DNA from: CAYVQE01 sp964633205 | GTDB lineage: Bacteria > Myxococcota > B64-G9 | Assembly (NCBI GenBank): GCA_964633205.1 | Contig: CAZWFN010000006.1 | Coordinates: 24,828 to 88,827 of the forward strand | Length of the DNA: 64,000 nucleotides | Direction of reading: 5' to 3' | Notes under the pieces: model-generated | What the model was told of the DNA's origin: nothing | Databases searched by the model: none | What the model saw: the letters and a program-made list of their open reading frames with translations, nothing else | Shown: positions 1 through 7,444 of the stretch, one piece after another | Position numbering within the stretch: position 1 is the first letter of the stretch | Layout: every line of letters starts with the position of its first letter | Made by a program: the position numbers and the translations under genes

Positions 1-87
1 TGCTGCCTTGGGACTCTTGTCTTTGAGGAAGGAGTGGAGGCGAGCGATGTCCCGCTTTGCCGCGGGCAGCCAGACGAGGCGGGCCAT
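1..87 (-). CDS. ParE/RelE-family toxin (partial, cut by window edge)
   Basis: Only the first 29 codons are inside the window. They read MARLVWLPAAKRDIARLHSF and continue LKDKSPKAA, the typical N-terminus of ParE/RelE toxins (a V-x-W-L/T-x-x-A-x-x-D-L/I strand-helix start followed by the first helix pair). The ATG lies one base after the stop codon of the ribbon-helix-helix antitoxin gene, so the two are translated from one message. ParE toxins poison gyrase and RelE toxins cleave ribosome-bound mRNA; this fragment cannot separate the two. The rest of the gene lies beyond base 1. Confidence 0.7.
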   Translation of the reverse strand, partial: MARLVWLPAAKRDIARLHSFLKDKSPKAA

Positions 88-88
88 C

Positions 89-343
89 TCAGGGCTCGTG
101 CTCGAGTTCGTCTAGCCAGGCCATCATGGATTCGTTGTCGATGTGCTCGCCCGTGCGTTGGTATTCTTCCCAGCGTTGCAGGTCCTCCCGACGCTCCCGC
201 TCGTAGGTTTCCTCTCGTTCAAGGTACTCCTCTATCGCTGTTCGCATCAGCCAGTGGGGTGTTCGTTTTCGAAGCTGACCTAGTCGCTTGAGCCGTTCAC
301 GGGTCTTCTCGTCCAGTTTTACCCCCATAGTCGAAGTAGCCAT
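89..343 (-). CDS. CopG/RHH-type antitoxin
   Basis: This 84-residue protein starts MATSTMGVKLDEKTRERLKR and has the short beta strand (MGVKLDE) and two helices of a ribbon-helix-helix DNA-binding domain, then an acidic, Glu/Arg-rich helix ending in LDELEHEP that would wrap the toxin. The start at 343 is preferred over an upstream TTG because AGGTG lies just before it. It is followed after one base by a ParE/RelE-like toxin gene. RHH antitoxins usually repress their own operon; an inverted repeat lies 17 bases upstream. The gene is visibly poorer in GC than its neighbours, as expected of a mobile toxin-antitoxin module. Confidence 0.8.
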   Translation of the reverse strand: MATSTMGVKLDEKTRERLKRLGQLRKRTPHWLMRTAIEEYLEREETYERERREDLQRWEEYQRTGEHIDNESMMAWLDELEHEP

Positions 344-359
344 GATCACCTCGCTACCT

Positions 360-378
360 AGTTGCACCTAGAGCAACT
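360..378. promoter_or_regulatory. Inverted repeat, candidate antitoxin operator
   Basis: AGTTGC, seven bases, then GCAACT form a perfect 6-bp inverted repeat 17 bases upstream of the antitoxin start. RHH antitoxins typically bind such short palindromes next to their own promoter. Binding is inferred from position and symmetry only. Confidence 0.35.
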
Positions 379-449
379 TATCACCACCAGTCTTGGAGTA
401 CAAGCGTCCTTCTGGCTCAAGGGTCCACCCCAAGGGAATACTATGTATC

Positions 450-947
450 TCACCACCAGCCCGAGTCGGGCCGGATGTCGAGGGTGGCGCGCAGGGCGGT
501 CAGCTCGCCGAGGTGGTAGGCGTTGTGATCGGCCACCAGCAGCACCTCGCGCAGCACGGTGTAGTCCGGGGCGTGGGGCAGTGGGGCCAGCAGGTCGGTG
601 GCGGCATCGCGCACCAGGGCCAAAAAGGCGTCCAGGTCTTGCTCGATCGCCTGCAGGGTGGCCTCCCAGCCGGCCGCATCGGTGCGCGCACCCGGTTCGG
701 GCCAGAAGCCCTCGGGCCAGGGCGGCGATCGGTAGTCGGGATGGCGCACGAACTGCAGGATGTCGTGCTGGGCGATGCGGATGTGCTCGAGCAGGTGCCA
801 GGCGCTGGCGTGCTGGTTGGGCGGCACGCGGTTCATCGCCGCCTCCGGGAACGCGGCCACCACCTCGCGCAGATCCATATGGGCGATGCGCCCCTGCAGC
901 AGCCGCTCCAGATGCGCCCGCAGCGCCTGATCGCTCTGTCGGTCCAT
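450..947 (-). CDS. DinB/YfiT-like four-helix bundle protein
   Basis: A 165-residue protein with the DinB-superfamily pattern: an N-terminal helix (LRAHLERLLQG), the segment SAWHLLEHIRIAQHD around residues 48-62 and the late motif VADHNAYHLGEL near residues 138-149. The His residues in these motifs correspond to the metal-binding triad of the family. Members include thiol-dependent transferases and damage-inducible proteins, but the substrate here cannot be read from sequence. Length is normal. It is divergent from the MutS-like gene that starts at 1112. The start ATG at 947 follows GGGAGGG at normal spacing. Confidence 0.8.
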   Translation of the reverse strand: MDRQSDQALRAHLERLLQGRIAHMDLREVVAAFPEAAMNRVPPNQHASAWHLLEHIRIAQHDILQFVRHPDYRSPPWPEGFWPEPGARTDAAGWEATLQAIEQDLDAFLALVRDAATDLLAPLPHAPDYTVLREVLLVADHNAYHLGELTALRATLDIRPDSGWW

Positions 948-1033
948 GGCTCCCTCCCGTCGTTCCCGGCACCGCTGAACAATAGCACAGCGCGATCGGT
1001 GGGGTCAGGGGGCGATCGCTCGCGAAGGATGCG

Positions 1034-1062
1034 TTGACAGGACCCAATTCGGCCCGTAGCTT
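1034..1062 (+). promoter_or_regulatory. Sigma-70-like promoter of the MutS-like gene
   Basis: TTGACA (1034-1039), a 17-base spacer and TAGCTT (1057-1062) match the housekeeping promoter layout. The predicted start of transcription is about 40 bases before the ATG at 1112. The same TTGACA-17-TAxCxT form precedes ffh. Confidence 0.55.
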
Positions 1063-1111
1063 GCCCGAGGGCCCGTCGGCGAACGGGAGGGGTGGGCTGG
1101 GTGGAGTTCGG

Positions 1112-3049
1112 ATGAGCGAATCGGGTGCGGAGCTGGGGCATGAGCCGGAATGGGAGCCGGGGCGGGTGTACCGGCGCGAGCTGGAGCGCTGGCGGGCCGA
1201 GCAGGGGCGGCTGGGGCGGCGTTTCGGCTGGATCGCGCAGCTGCGGCTGCTGTTGTTCGCCGGCATGCTGGGGCTGCTGGTGGCCGGGCTGTGGCAGTGG
1301 TCGGCGCCGCGCTGGGGTCTGGTGGCGGGGGCCGGGGCCTGTCTGCTGGGCTTTCTGGCGGCGCTGGCGGTGCACGGGCGGGTGGCGGCCTTGCGCTGGC
1401 GGGCGGCCGGGCTGGAGGCGGTCAACCGGCGGGCGCTGGCGCGGCTGGGCCGCGATTTCGAGCAGCTGGACGAGCTGCCGGATTGGCCGCGGCCGGCCGC
1501 GGGGTTGGTGCGCGATCTGGACCTGGCCGGCCGGGCCTCGCTGTGGCGGCTGCTGGGCACGGCCCGCAGCCCCTTGGGCGATGCCCGGCTGGCCGACTGG
1601 CTGTTGCAGCCGGCCGCGCCCGAGACCATCGCCGCGCGGCAGCGGGCCGCGGCCGAGCTGTCCGGGCGGCTCGAGCTGCGCCAGGAGCTGGAGCGGCTGG
1701 CCGGCGAGCTGCCGGCCGCGGCCGGCGCCAGCGAAAGGCTGCTGGCCTGGGCCGAGAGCCCGCCCTGGCTGCTGGCGCGGCCTTGGTTGAGCTGGCTGGC
1801 GCGCGGGCTGACCGCCGCCACCCTGCTGCTGGTCGGCCTGGACGCGGCCGGCGTCACCGGCCCGGCCCTGTGGCTGGCGCCGCTGCTGATCAACCTGGTG
1901 CTGACCGCTCTGTGTCTGGGCCCGCTCAACCGGGCCTTCGGCCAGGGCGAGGACGCCGCCCGGGTCTTCGGGGGCTACGCCGGGCTGCTGGCCGCCGCCG
2001 GCGGCGCCGACTTCGCCGAGGCGCGGCTGGCCGAGCTGGCCGCGGCCATGGGCGATGGCAGCGCCGGCGCTCGGCGCGGCCTGCGCCGGCTGGAGCGCCT
2101 GCTGCACCTGGCCGAGGTGCGCCGCTCGACGCTGGCGGCTATCATCGCCCAGGGCCTGCTGCTGTGGGACTTCCACCTGCTCGAACGGCTGGAGCGCTGG
2201 CGGCTGGCCGCCGGCGGCCGGCTGCGCGGCTGGCTGGCGGCGCTGGCCGAGCTGGAGGCCCTGGCCGCGCTGGCCGCGCTGGCCCACGCTCAGCCGGACT
2301 GGGTCCAGCCCGACATCGCCCCGGGTCACGATAGACTGAGCGCCCGCGCGCTGGGCCATCCGCTGCTGGCCCCGGCGGCCTGCGTGACCAACGACGTCAG
2401 CCTGGGCCCGGCCGGCACCTGCCTGCTGGTGACCGGCTCCAACATGTCCGGCAAGAGCACCCTGCTGCGGGCCGTCGGCCTCGACCTGATCCTGGCCGGG
2501 GCCGGCGGCGTGGTCTGTGCTGCCGCGTTCAGCGCACCGCCGGCCGCGCTGGTGACCTCCTTCCGGGTGACCGATGCGCTGGAGCGGGGCCGCTCCTACT
2601 TCCTGGCCGAGCTCGAGCAGCTCGAGGCGGCCGTGTCCCGCGCCCGCCAAGTGGCTGCGGCCGGTGAGCAAGTGCCGGTGTTTTTGTTCGACGAGATCCT
2701 GCTGGGCACCAACGCCCAGGAGCGGCGGGTGGCGGTGGAGCGGGTGCTGGCCCACCTGCTGGGCCTGGGCGCCTTCGGCGCGGTGGCCACCCACGACCTG
2801 AGCCTGGCCGACGCCGAGTCCCTGGCCGGCCGGCTGCAGCCGGTCCACTTCCGCGAGCAGTACAGCGAGCGCGAGGGCCGGGTGCAGATGCACTTCGATT
2901 TCAAGCTGCGCCCCGGGCTGACCCCGACCACCAATGCCCTGCGCCTGCTGGCCATGGTGGGCCTGGACGAGCCGGACCCGGAACCCGCGCCGGGCGGCGG
3001 CGAAGACCCGCCGGGCCCTCGGGGGCGCCGGGGCCAAGCGGCCGATTGA
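1112..3049 (+). CDS. Membrane-anchored MutS-family ATPase
   Basis: This 645-residue protein carries only the core and ATPase parts of MutS. Hydrophobic segments near residues 40-90 and 228-268 suggest four membrane helices, absent from true mismatch-repair MutS. The ATPase domain has a Walker A (TGSNMSGKSTLL, about residue 440), a Walker B (VFLFDEILLGTN, about residue 523) and a late VATHD His motif. No mismatch-recognition domain I is present. This architecture is a known but uncharacterised membrane MutS-related family, so a role in repair should not be assumed. The ATG at 1112 is chosen over an upstream in-frame start because GGTGGAG precedes it at normal spacing. The C-terminal 30 residues are Pro/Gly/Arg-rich and probably disordered. 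Confidence 0.85.
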   Translation: MSESGAELGHEPEWEPGRVYRRELERWRAEQGRLGRRFGWIAQLRLLLFAGMLGLLVAGLWQWSAPRWGLVAGAGACLLGFLAALAVHGRVAALRWRAAGLEAVNRRALARLGRDFEQLDELPDWPRPAAGLVRDLDLAGRASLWRLLGTARSPLGDARLADWLLQPAAPETIAARQRAAAELSGRLELRQELERLAGELPAAAGASERLLAWAESPPWLLARPWLSWLARGLTAATLLLVGLDAAGVTGPALWLAPLLINLVLTALCLGPLNRAFGQGEDAARVFGGYAGLLAAAGGADFAEARLAELAAAMGDGSAGARRGLRRLERLLHLAEVRRSTLAAIIAQGLLLWDFHLLERLERWRLAAGGRLRGWLAALAELEALAALAALAHAQPDWVQPDIAPGHDRLSARALGHPLLAPAACVTNDVSLGPAGTCLLVTGSNMSGKSTLLRAVGLDLILAGAGGVVCAAAFSAPPAALVTSFRVTDALERGRSYFLAELEQLEAAVSRARQVAAAGEQVPVFLFDEILLGTNAQERRVAVERVLAHLLGLGAFGAVATHDLSLADAESLAGRLQPVHFREQYSEREGRVQMHFDFKLRPGLTPTTNALRLLAMVGLDEPDPEPAPGGGEDPPGPRGRRGQAAD

Positions 3050-3191
3050 GCGCCCGCGGCGGCGGGCGCGTAGCCCGCTGTGGCGCTGGCCGCGGCCCGG
3101 GCAGCCGCCGCGCTTCGGCCTCGACATGGCCGCCGGCGCGATCCAGAATCGGGCGGCGAGGGGGCCTGACCCGAAGCGAGGAGGTGCGCAG

Positions 3192-4004
3192 ATGAGCGCG
3201 ATCGATGTCAGCCGCGACGGTGCGGTGGCTTTTTTGTGGCTGGATGCCCCTGAGCGGCGCAACGCCTTGGGGCTGGAGTTGTTCGAGGAGCTGCCGGCGC
3301 GCATGGCCGAGCTGGATGCCGACCGGGCGGTGCGCTGCGTGGTGCTGGCCGCCCGCGGCGAGGCCTTCAGCGTGGGCCTGGATCTCAAGGGCGGCATGGG
3401 CACCGACTTCATGACCTACCTGCAGGGCGGCCAGGCCGGCAAGCGCGACGCGCTCTACCGCGACATCAAGCGGCTGCAGCTGGCCTGCAACTGCCTGGCC
3501 GACGCCAGCACCCCGGTGCTGGCCGCGGTGCACGGCTGGTGCATCGGCGGCGGGCTGGATCTGATCGCCGCCTGCGACCTGCGCTACGCCAGCGCCGACG
3601 CCCGGCTGAGCCTGCGCGAGACGCGCATGGCCATGGTGGCCGATTTGGGCTCGCTGCAGCGGCTGCCCTACATCCTCAACCAGGGCGCGCTGCGCGAGCT
3701 GGCCTACACCGGCCGCGACTTCGACGCCGAGGAGGGGCTGCGGTTGGGGCTGTTCAACGCGGTCTGCCCGGATCGCCACGCCCTGCTGGAGGTGGTCGCC
3801 GAGAAGGCCCGGGCCATCGCCGCCAACTCGCCGCTGGCGGTACAGGGCGCCAAGCGGGTGCTGAACAAGCAGCTCGAGGACCAGGTGCACGCCATGCTGG
3901 ACTACGTGGCGCTGTGGAACGCCTCGCACCTGGCCAGCGAGGACCTGATGGAGGCCGTGGCCGCCTTCGTCGAGAAGCGCGACCCGGACTTCAAGGGCGA
4001 ATGA
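3192..4004 (+). CDS. Crotonase, dienoyl-CoA isomerase-like
   Basis: A 270-residue enoyl-CoA hydratase/isomerase family protein. The oxyanion-hole motifs are present (GEAFSVGLDLKG and the HGWCIGGGLDLIAACDLRYA block). The later motif VADLGSLQRLP is close to that of ECH1-type delta3,5-delta2,4-dienoyl-CoA isomerases, and a Glu (about residue 143) and Asp (about 151) are spaced by eight as the ECH1 catalytic pair is. It therefore probably isomerises dienoyl-CoA in unsaturated fatty acid breakdown rather than hydrating enoyl-CoA. AGGAGG precedes the ATG at 3192 by about eight bases. Its stop overlaps the start of the GNAT gene (ATGA), indicating coupled translation. Confidence 0.85.
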   Translation: MSAIDVSRDGAVAFLWLDAPERRNALGLELFEELPARMAELDADRAVRCVVLAARGEAFSVGLDLKGGMGTDFMTYLQGGQAGKRDALYRDIKRLQLACNCLADASTPVLAAVHGWCIGGGLDLIAACDLRYASADARLSLRETRMAMVADLGSLQRLPYILNQGALRELAYTGRDFDAEEGLRLGLFNAVCPDRHALLEVVAEKARAIAANSPLAVQGAKRVLNKQLEDQVHAMLDYVALWNASHLASEDLMEAVAAFVEKRDPDFKGE

Positions 4005-4492
4005 CCAGCACCGGCCATGGGCCCGGCCGCGGGGCGGGGCAGCAGCGGTTCCGGGTGCGCCGCGCCGACTGGCGCGCCGACGGCGCGGCCCTGCGCCGGG
4101 TGCGCCAGGCGGTCTTCGTCGAGGAGCAGCAGGTGCCGCCGCCCGAGGAGTGGGACGGCCGCGATGCCGACGCCGTCCACCTGCTGGCCGAGGACGCCGC
4201 CGGCCGGCCGCTGGGCTGCGCCCGGCTGCTGGCCGGCCGCAAGATCGGGCGGCTGGCCGTGTTGCCGGACCACCGCGGCCGCGGCGTGGGCCGGGCCCTG
4301 CTACAAGCGGTCATCGAGCTGGCCGAGGCCGCCGGCCCGGTCGAGCTGCAGCTCGACGCCCAGCTCCAGGCGCTGGATTTCTACCGCCCCTTCGGCTTCA
4401 CAGCCCGCGGCCCGGTCTTCGACGACGCCGGCATCCCCCACCGGCTCATGGTGCGTCCGGCCGCCGGCGGGGATCACAGTCCCCGGAGTTGA
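4001..4492 (+). CDS. GNAT family N-acetyltransferase (ElaA/YjcF-like)
   Basis: A 163-residue GNAT protein. The acetyl-CoA-binding motif A is clear (RLAVLPDHRGRGVGRALL), and the C-terminal block ALDFYRPFGF followed by DDAGIPHRLM is the signature of the ElaA/YjcF subgroup. The acceptor is unknown. The ATG overlaps the stop of the crotonase gene by four bases (ATGA). It converges with the lipoprotein region ending at 4558, leaving 65 bases between them. Confidence 0.85.
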   Translation: MTSTGHGPGRGAGQQRFRVRRADWRADGAALRRVRQAVFVEEQQVPPPEEWDGRDADAVHLLAEDAAGRPLGCARLLAGRKIGRLAVLPDHRGRGVGRALLQAVIELAEAAGPVELQLDAQLQALDFYRPFGFTARGPVFDDAGIPHRLMVRPAAGGDHSPRS

Positions 4493-4557
4493 GATTCAGG
4501 GGGGGCGGGGGCGGCGGCCGTCGTGTGCTATCGGCCGATCCCGCTCGTCCGGGAGGC

Positions 4558-5637
4558 TCACCGACTGCCCGCGTCTTCGGCGTCGCCGCTTTCATCCGCA
4601 TTTCGGGTTCCGCCGTCCGGGCTGTCCGGTGGCAACTGGATGACCTCGATGAGTTGTTGCCGCGAGCGAAGCGGCTGCAGGCGCTCACCCGTGATCAGGG
4701 TCTCGATCGTGACCGGAGACATGCGGCCGTCGAGGAAGAAGGCGTCGTCTTCGTCATCCGGATTGCGGAGGGTCGCGGTGAGCTCGCCCAAACGACTGGC
4801 CTGGACCAGGACCTCGGCTTCCTCGGGCGAGACCAGCAAGTTCAGCCCGAAGCCCGCCTCGACCGCCAGCACGTCGATCCGGGTCAGCAATGTTTGGCAG
4901 CGCAGCTGCTCGGTCTTCGTGTCGACCAGCGTGGACAGTAAGTCGACGCGATCGCCGGGTGCCATTTGGCTGATTCCGGAGACTGGTATGGAGATCGCCC
5001 TGAGCTCGACCGGCAGGCGGCTGCGAACCCCTTCTGTTTGCCCGGCGGACCCTGTATCGTGTCCTGGACGTGGAGGCTGTTTCTCCAGCAGAGCGATGCG
5101 ATTCCTGGTCAGGTCTCTGTTCCGTTGCTCGTCGATGACGGAGAGGAAGCCCACGCGTGTCCGCTTCGCGCTGCCGCTGGTGTCCTCTGGATGGCGCAAG
5201 GTGACATGGAGCCGACCCAACTTGTCGGCCAGAGCCAGAAAATCGGCCTCATCGGGCAGCACCATCAGGGTCAACGAATGTCTGGGCTCCTCCCCGGGTT
5301 GACGCTCTGGTGGTGCCAGCACGATCACGTTTTGCATCAGGGTGATGGTCACCGGTGCATCGAGTCTCGGATCGATTAAGGTGCTCAGCACGTCCACGTG
5401 ATCGCCGGCGCGCACGCGCCGGGCGCCGCGGACCGTAAGCTCCAGCGAGCGGCCGCGCTTGCGCAGCCCGTCGCTGAAGCGCTCCGCGGGGACAGCGGCT
5501 GCGGCTTCGGCCGCAGCGTCCGGTGGTCCGGGGCCGGCGTCGGCCGCCGGGCTCGGCGAGTCGGACTTCGAGCTGCATGCCGGCAGCCAGGCGGTCAGCG
5601 CGGCCAGCAGCAGCCAGGTGGGCCGCCGGCGCGCCAG
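4558..5637 (-). CDS. Possible separate tandem-RcpC lipoprotein (CTG start inside the fusion)
   Basis: If translation restarts at CTG 5637, the product would begin MARRRPTWLLLAALTAWLPAC, an excellent lipoprotein signal with an Arg-rich n-region and an LPAC lipobox, followed by about 340 residues. These hold two RcpC-like domains (RAGDHVDVLSTL and PEDTSGSAKR in the first; APGDRVDLLSTL and LRNPDDEDDA in the second). RcpC/CpaB proteins help assemble Flp/Tad pili, but this one lacks the SAF domain and no other tad gene is nearby. The Arg cluster would then double as the anchor of the MYXO-CTERM tail. This is an alternative reading of the same frame, not an extra gene. Confidence 0.4.
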   Translation of the reverse strand: MARRRPTWLLLAALTAWLPACSSKSDSPSPAADAGPGPPDAAAEAAAAVPAERFSDGLRKRGRSLELTVRGARRVRAGDHVDVLSTLIDPRLDAPVTITLMQNVIVLAPPERQPGEEPRHSLTLMVLPDEADFLALADKLGRLHVTLRHPEDTSGSAKRTRVGFLSVIDEQRNRDLTRNRIALLEKQPPRPGHDTGSAGQTEGVRSRLPVELRAISIPVSGISQMAPGDRVDLLSTLVDTKTEQLRCQTLLTRIDVLAVEAGFGLNLLVSPEEAEVLVQASRLGELTATLRNPDDEDDAFFLDGRMSPVTIETLITGERLQPLRSRQQLIEVIQLPPDSPDGGTRNADESGDAEDAGSR

Positions 5638-7338
5638 CAGGAGGAGCAGTCCGGCCAGCAGGCCCCAGCCGGCGGCCGGCCGCTGGTCCCGGCTGGCGCA
5701 GCCGCAGCCGCCGGAGACGGCCTGTACGCCCTGATCGCCGGCGTCCGCCCGGTCGTCGCTATCTCGGTCGGCGCCGGCGTCGGCGCCGGGGTCAGCGCCC
5801 GGATCCGCTCCGCCATCCACCGCCCCGTCGCTGCCGGCGTCGCCCCCATCCGGGCCGGCGTCGCCACCGGCATCGGCGCCAGCGTCCAGACCGCCGTCAC
5901 TGCCGCCGTCGAGACCGCCGTCGGGTTGGGTGCAGCCGCCCGGCGGGCAGCGTTCGAAGGCGCCGATGTCGGGCTGGCCGTCGTCGCCGCGGGGCTCGGC
6001 GGCCGCGTGGACGACGTACTGGGTGGCCGGCCGGTGGTCGGCGGCGGCTTGTGCCAGCGGACCGCCGGCGTCGATGCAGGCCGAGTCGGCGGCCAGGTGG
6101 AAGTCCCCGCCGGCCGCGTCGACGAAGCCGGGCGCCTCTCCGGTCGGGTTGGAGCCGTCGTCGTCGATGCTGCCGGTCAGCCCCGAGTGGCTGTCGCGCC
6201 AGCCGGTCTTGAGCCAGTTGTGGCGCAGCGTCAGCCGCCCGGCCGCGTTCAGCAGGGCCAGCCGGTCGCCGGCTGCGCTGACCCAGACCGCGTTGTTGCG
6301 GCAGTCAGCGCTCTCGTCCTCGGTCGACAGCCGGAACAGGGTGGTGTTGCCGTCGCGGGTCGAGATGACCGTGTTGTGGTGGAAGTAAAGGGTGCCCTTG
6401 CGGTAGTCGGCGCTGGTGCCCGAGTCGCCGCCGTAGTGGACGATCTGCGAGTTGCCCGCGCCCGCGGGCTCGATCAGCACGTTGCCGTAGACGAAGGTCC
6501 GACCGTAGCTCGGGTGCTGCACCAGCTCCTGGCTGCCCTCGGCGTCGACCAGGTCGAGCTGGCGGTTGCCGCCCTCGATCCAGTTGGCCCGCACCACCAG
6601 CCCGGCCGAGCGGTCCTTGAGGTTGTTGCCCGGGCAGCCGTCCCGCAACGGCCCGAAGTGGTTGTACTGGAACACGATGCCCAGCGCCTCGGTGTAGTTG
6701 TTGTGCTGGTAGATGCTGCCCTCGATGCCGTTGTCGTGGATGTGGCAGTGCTCGACCAGCAGGTCGCGGGTCTGGGCGCCGCAGAACAGGCCGTTGCCCG
6801 AGTCGTGCAGCTCCAGATCGCGCAGCACGATGTGCTCGCCCTTCTCGATGTAGACCGCGGCCGCGTTGTCGGCGTAGTCGGTTGCCCCATCGCGGCCGGT
6901 GAAGCCGTAGGGCGGCCGCGCCGAGCGCAGGCTCAAGCCCTCGATAACGATGTGCGCCGGCGTGCTGTCGGGCGGGCTGTTGGAGCCGCCGATCTTGATC
7001 AGGCCGCGGGCCTCGTTCCAGAAGTTCAGCTCGGCCCGGGTGGAGGCGTCGCGGCCGTCGAGCACCGGCCGCTGGCCGGTGGGGCCGGCAACGCCGCGCA
7101 CCGTGATGGGCGCTTGCGCTGTGCCGGCCTGGCCGATGACGAACTTCTCCCGGTAGGGCTCGGCGCGCCAGTGGATGCGCACCTCGTCACCCGGCTGCAG
7201 CGACTCCCAGGGCACGGCCCCGACCGACTCCAGTGCCTGGCCCGGGCCCACCTCGTAGACCGCGGCCCGCAGCCCGCCGGCCGCCAGCAGGCCGATGAGC
7301 AATGGCGCGACTTTCAGCAACCCCGAACTCGCATTCAT
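4558..7338 (-). CDS. Beta-helix MYXO-CTERM protein fused in frame to a CpaB/RcpC-like lipoprotein
   Basis: A 926-residue open frame. Residues 1-25 are a Sec signal (MNASSGLLKVAPLLIGLLAA). Residues 30-480 form a right-handed beta-helix with a choice-of-anchor-Q ending (DDGQPDIGAFE), followed by an Asp/Gly/Ala linker and a MYXO-CTERM tail (GGCGCAS, membrane helix, ARRR). Normally the gene would stop here. Instead the same frame continues directly into a lipoprotein signal (WLLLAALTAWLPAC) and two tandem CpaB/RcpC-type domains, each with a GDxVDxLSTL strand and a late (T/R)LRxPxD element. No stop or ATG/GTG/TTG separates the halves. The lower-GC second half also differs in codon use. Either one polyprotein is made and cut at the membrane, or a stop codon has been lost, or translation restarts at CTG 5637. 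GGGGAGG precedes the ATG at 7338. Confidence 0.7.
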   Translation of the reverse strand: MNASSGLLKVAPLLIGLLAAGGLRAAVYEVGPGQALESVGAVPWESLQPGDEVRIHWRAEPYREKFVIGQAGTAQAPITVRGVAGPTGQRPVLDGRDASTRAELNFWNEARGLIKIGGSNSPPDSTPAHIVIEGLSLRSARPPYGFTGRDGATDYADNAAAVYIEKGEHIVLRDLELHDSGNGLFCGAQTRDLLVEHCHIHDNGIEGSIYQHNNYTEALGIVFQYNHFGPLRDGCPGNNLKDRSAGLVVRANWIEGGNRQLDLVDAEGSQELVQHPSYGRTFVYGNVLIEPAGAGNSQIVHYGGDSGTSADYRKGTLYFHHNTVISTRDGNTTLFRLSTEDESADCRNNAVWVSAAGDRLALLNAAGRLTLRHNWLKTGWRDSHSGLTGSIDDDGSNPTGEAPGFVDAAGGDFHLAADSACIDAGGPLAQAAADHRPATQYVVHAAAEPRGDDGQPDIGAFERCPPGGCTQPDGGLDGGSDGGLDAGADAGGDAGPDGGDAGSDGAVDGGADPGADPGADAGADRDSDDRADAGDQGVQAVSGGCGCASRDQRPAAGWGLLAGLLLLLARRRPTWLLLAALTAWLPACSSKSDSPSPAADAGPGPPDAAAEAAAAVPAERFSDGLRKRGRSLELTVRGARRVRAGDHVDVLSTLIDPRLDAPVTITLMQNVIVLAPPERQPGEEPRHSLTLMVLPDEADFLALADKLGRLHVTLRHPEDTSGSAKRTRVGFLSVIDEQRNRDLTRNRIALLEKQPPRPGHDTGSAGQTEGVRSRLPVELRAISIPVSGISQMAPGDRVDLLSTLVDTKTEQLRCQTLLTRIDVLAVEAGFGLNLLVSPEEAEVLVQASRLGELTATLRNPDDEDDAFFLDGRMSPVTIETLITGERLQPLRSRQQLIEVIQLPPDSPDGGTRNADESGDAEDAGSR

Positions 7339-7444
7339 GGCGCCATACCGCCTCCCCACCTCCAATGTGGCACGGTCCGGGTGTTGTTGGCCAGCCCGGG
7401 CTGCAGCCCGCCGTCCCCGTTGTCGGCGGTGCACGTGGGCGGCG

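Noticed and set aside
833..3412. Very long antisense open frames (for example 833-3412 minus, 7295-11440 plus, 11585-14065 plus)
   Set aside because: They lie opposite well-supported genes in a GC-rich genome, are Ala/Arg/Gly-rich without family motifs and lack ribosome sites.
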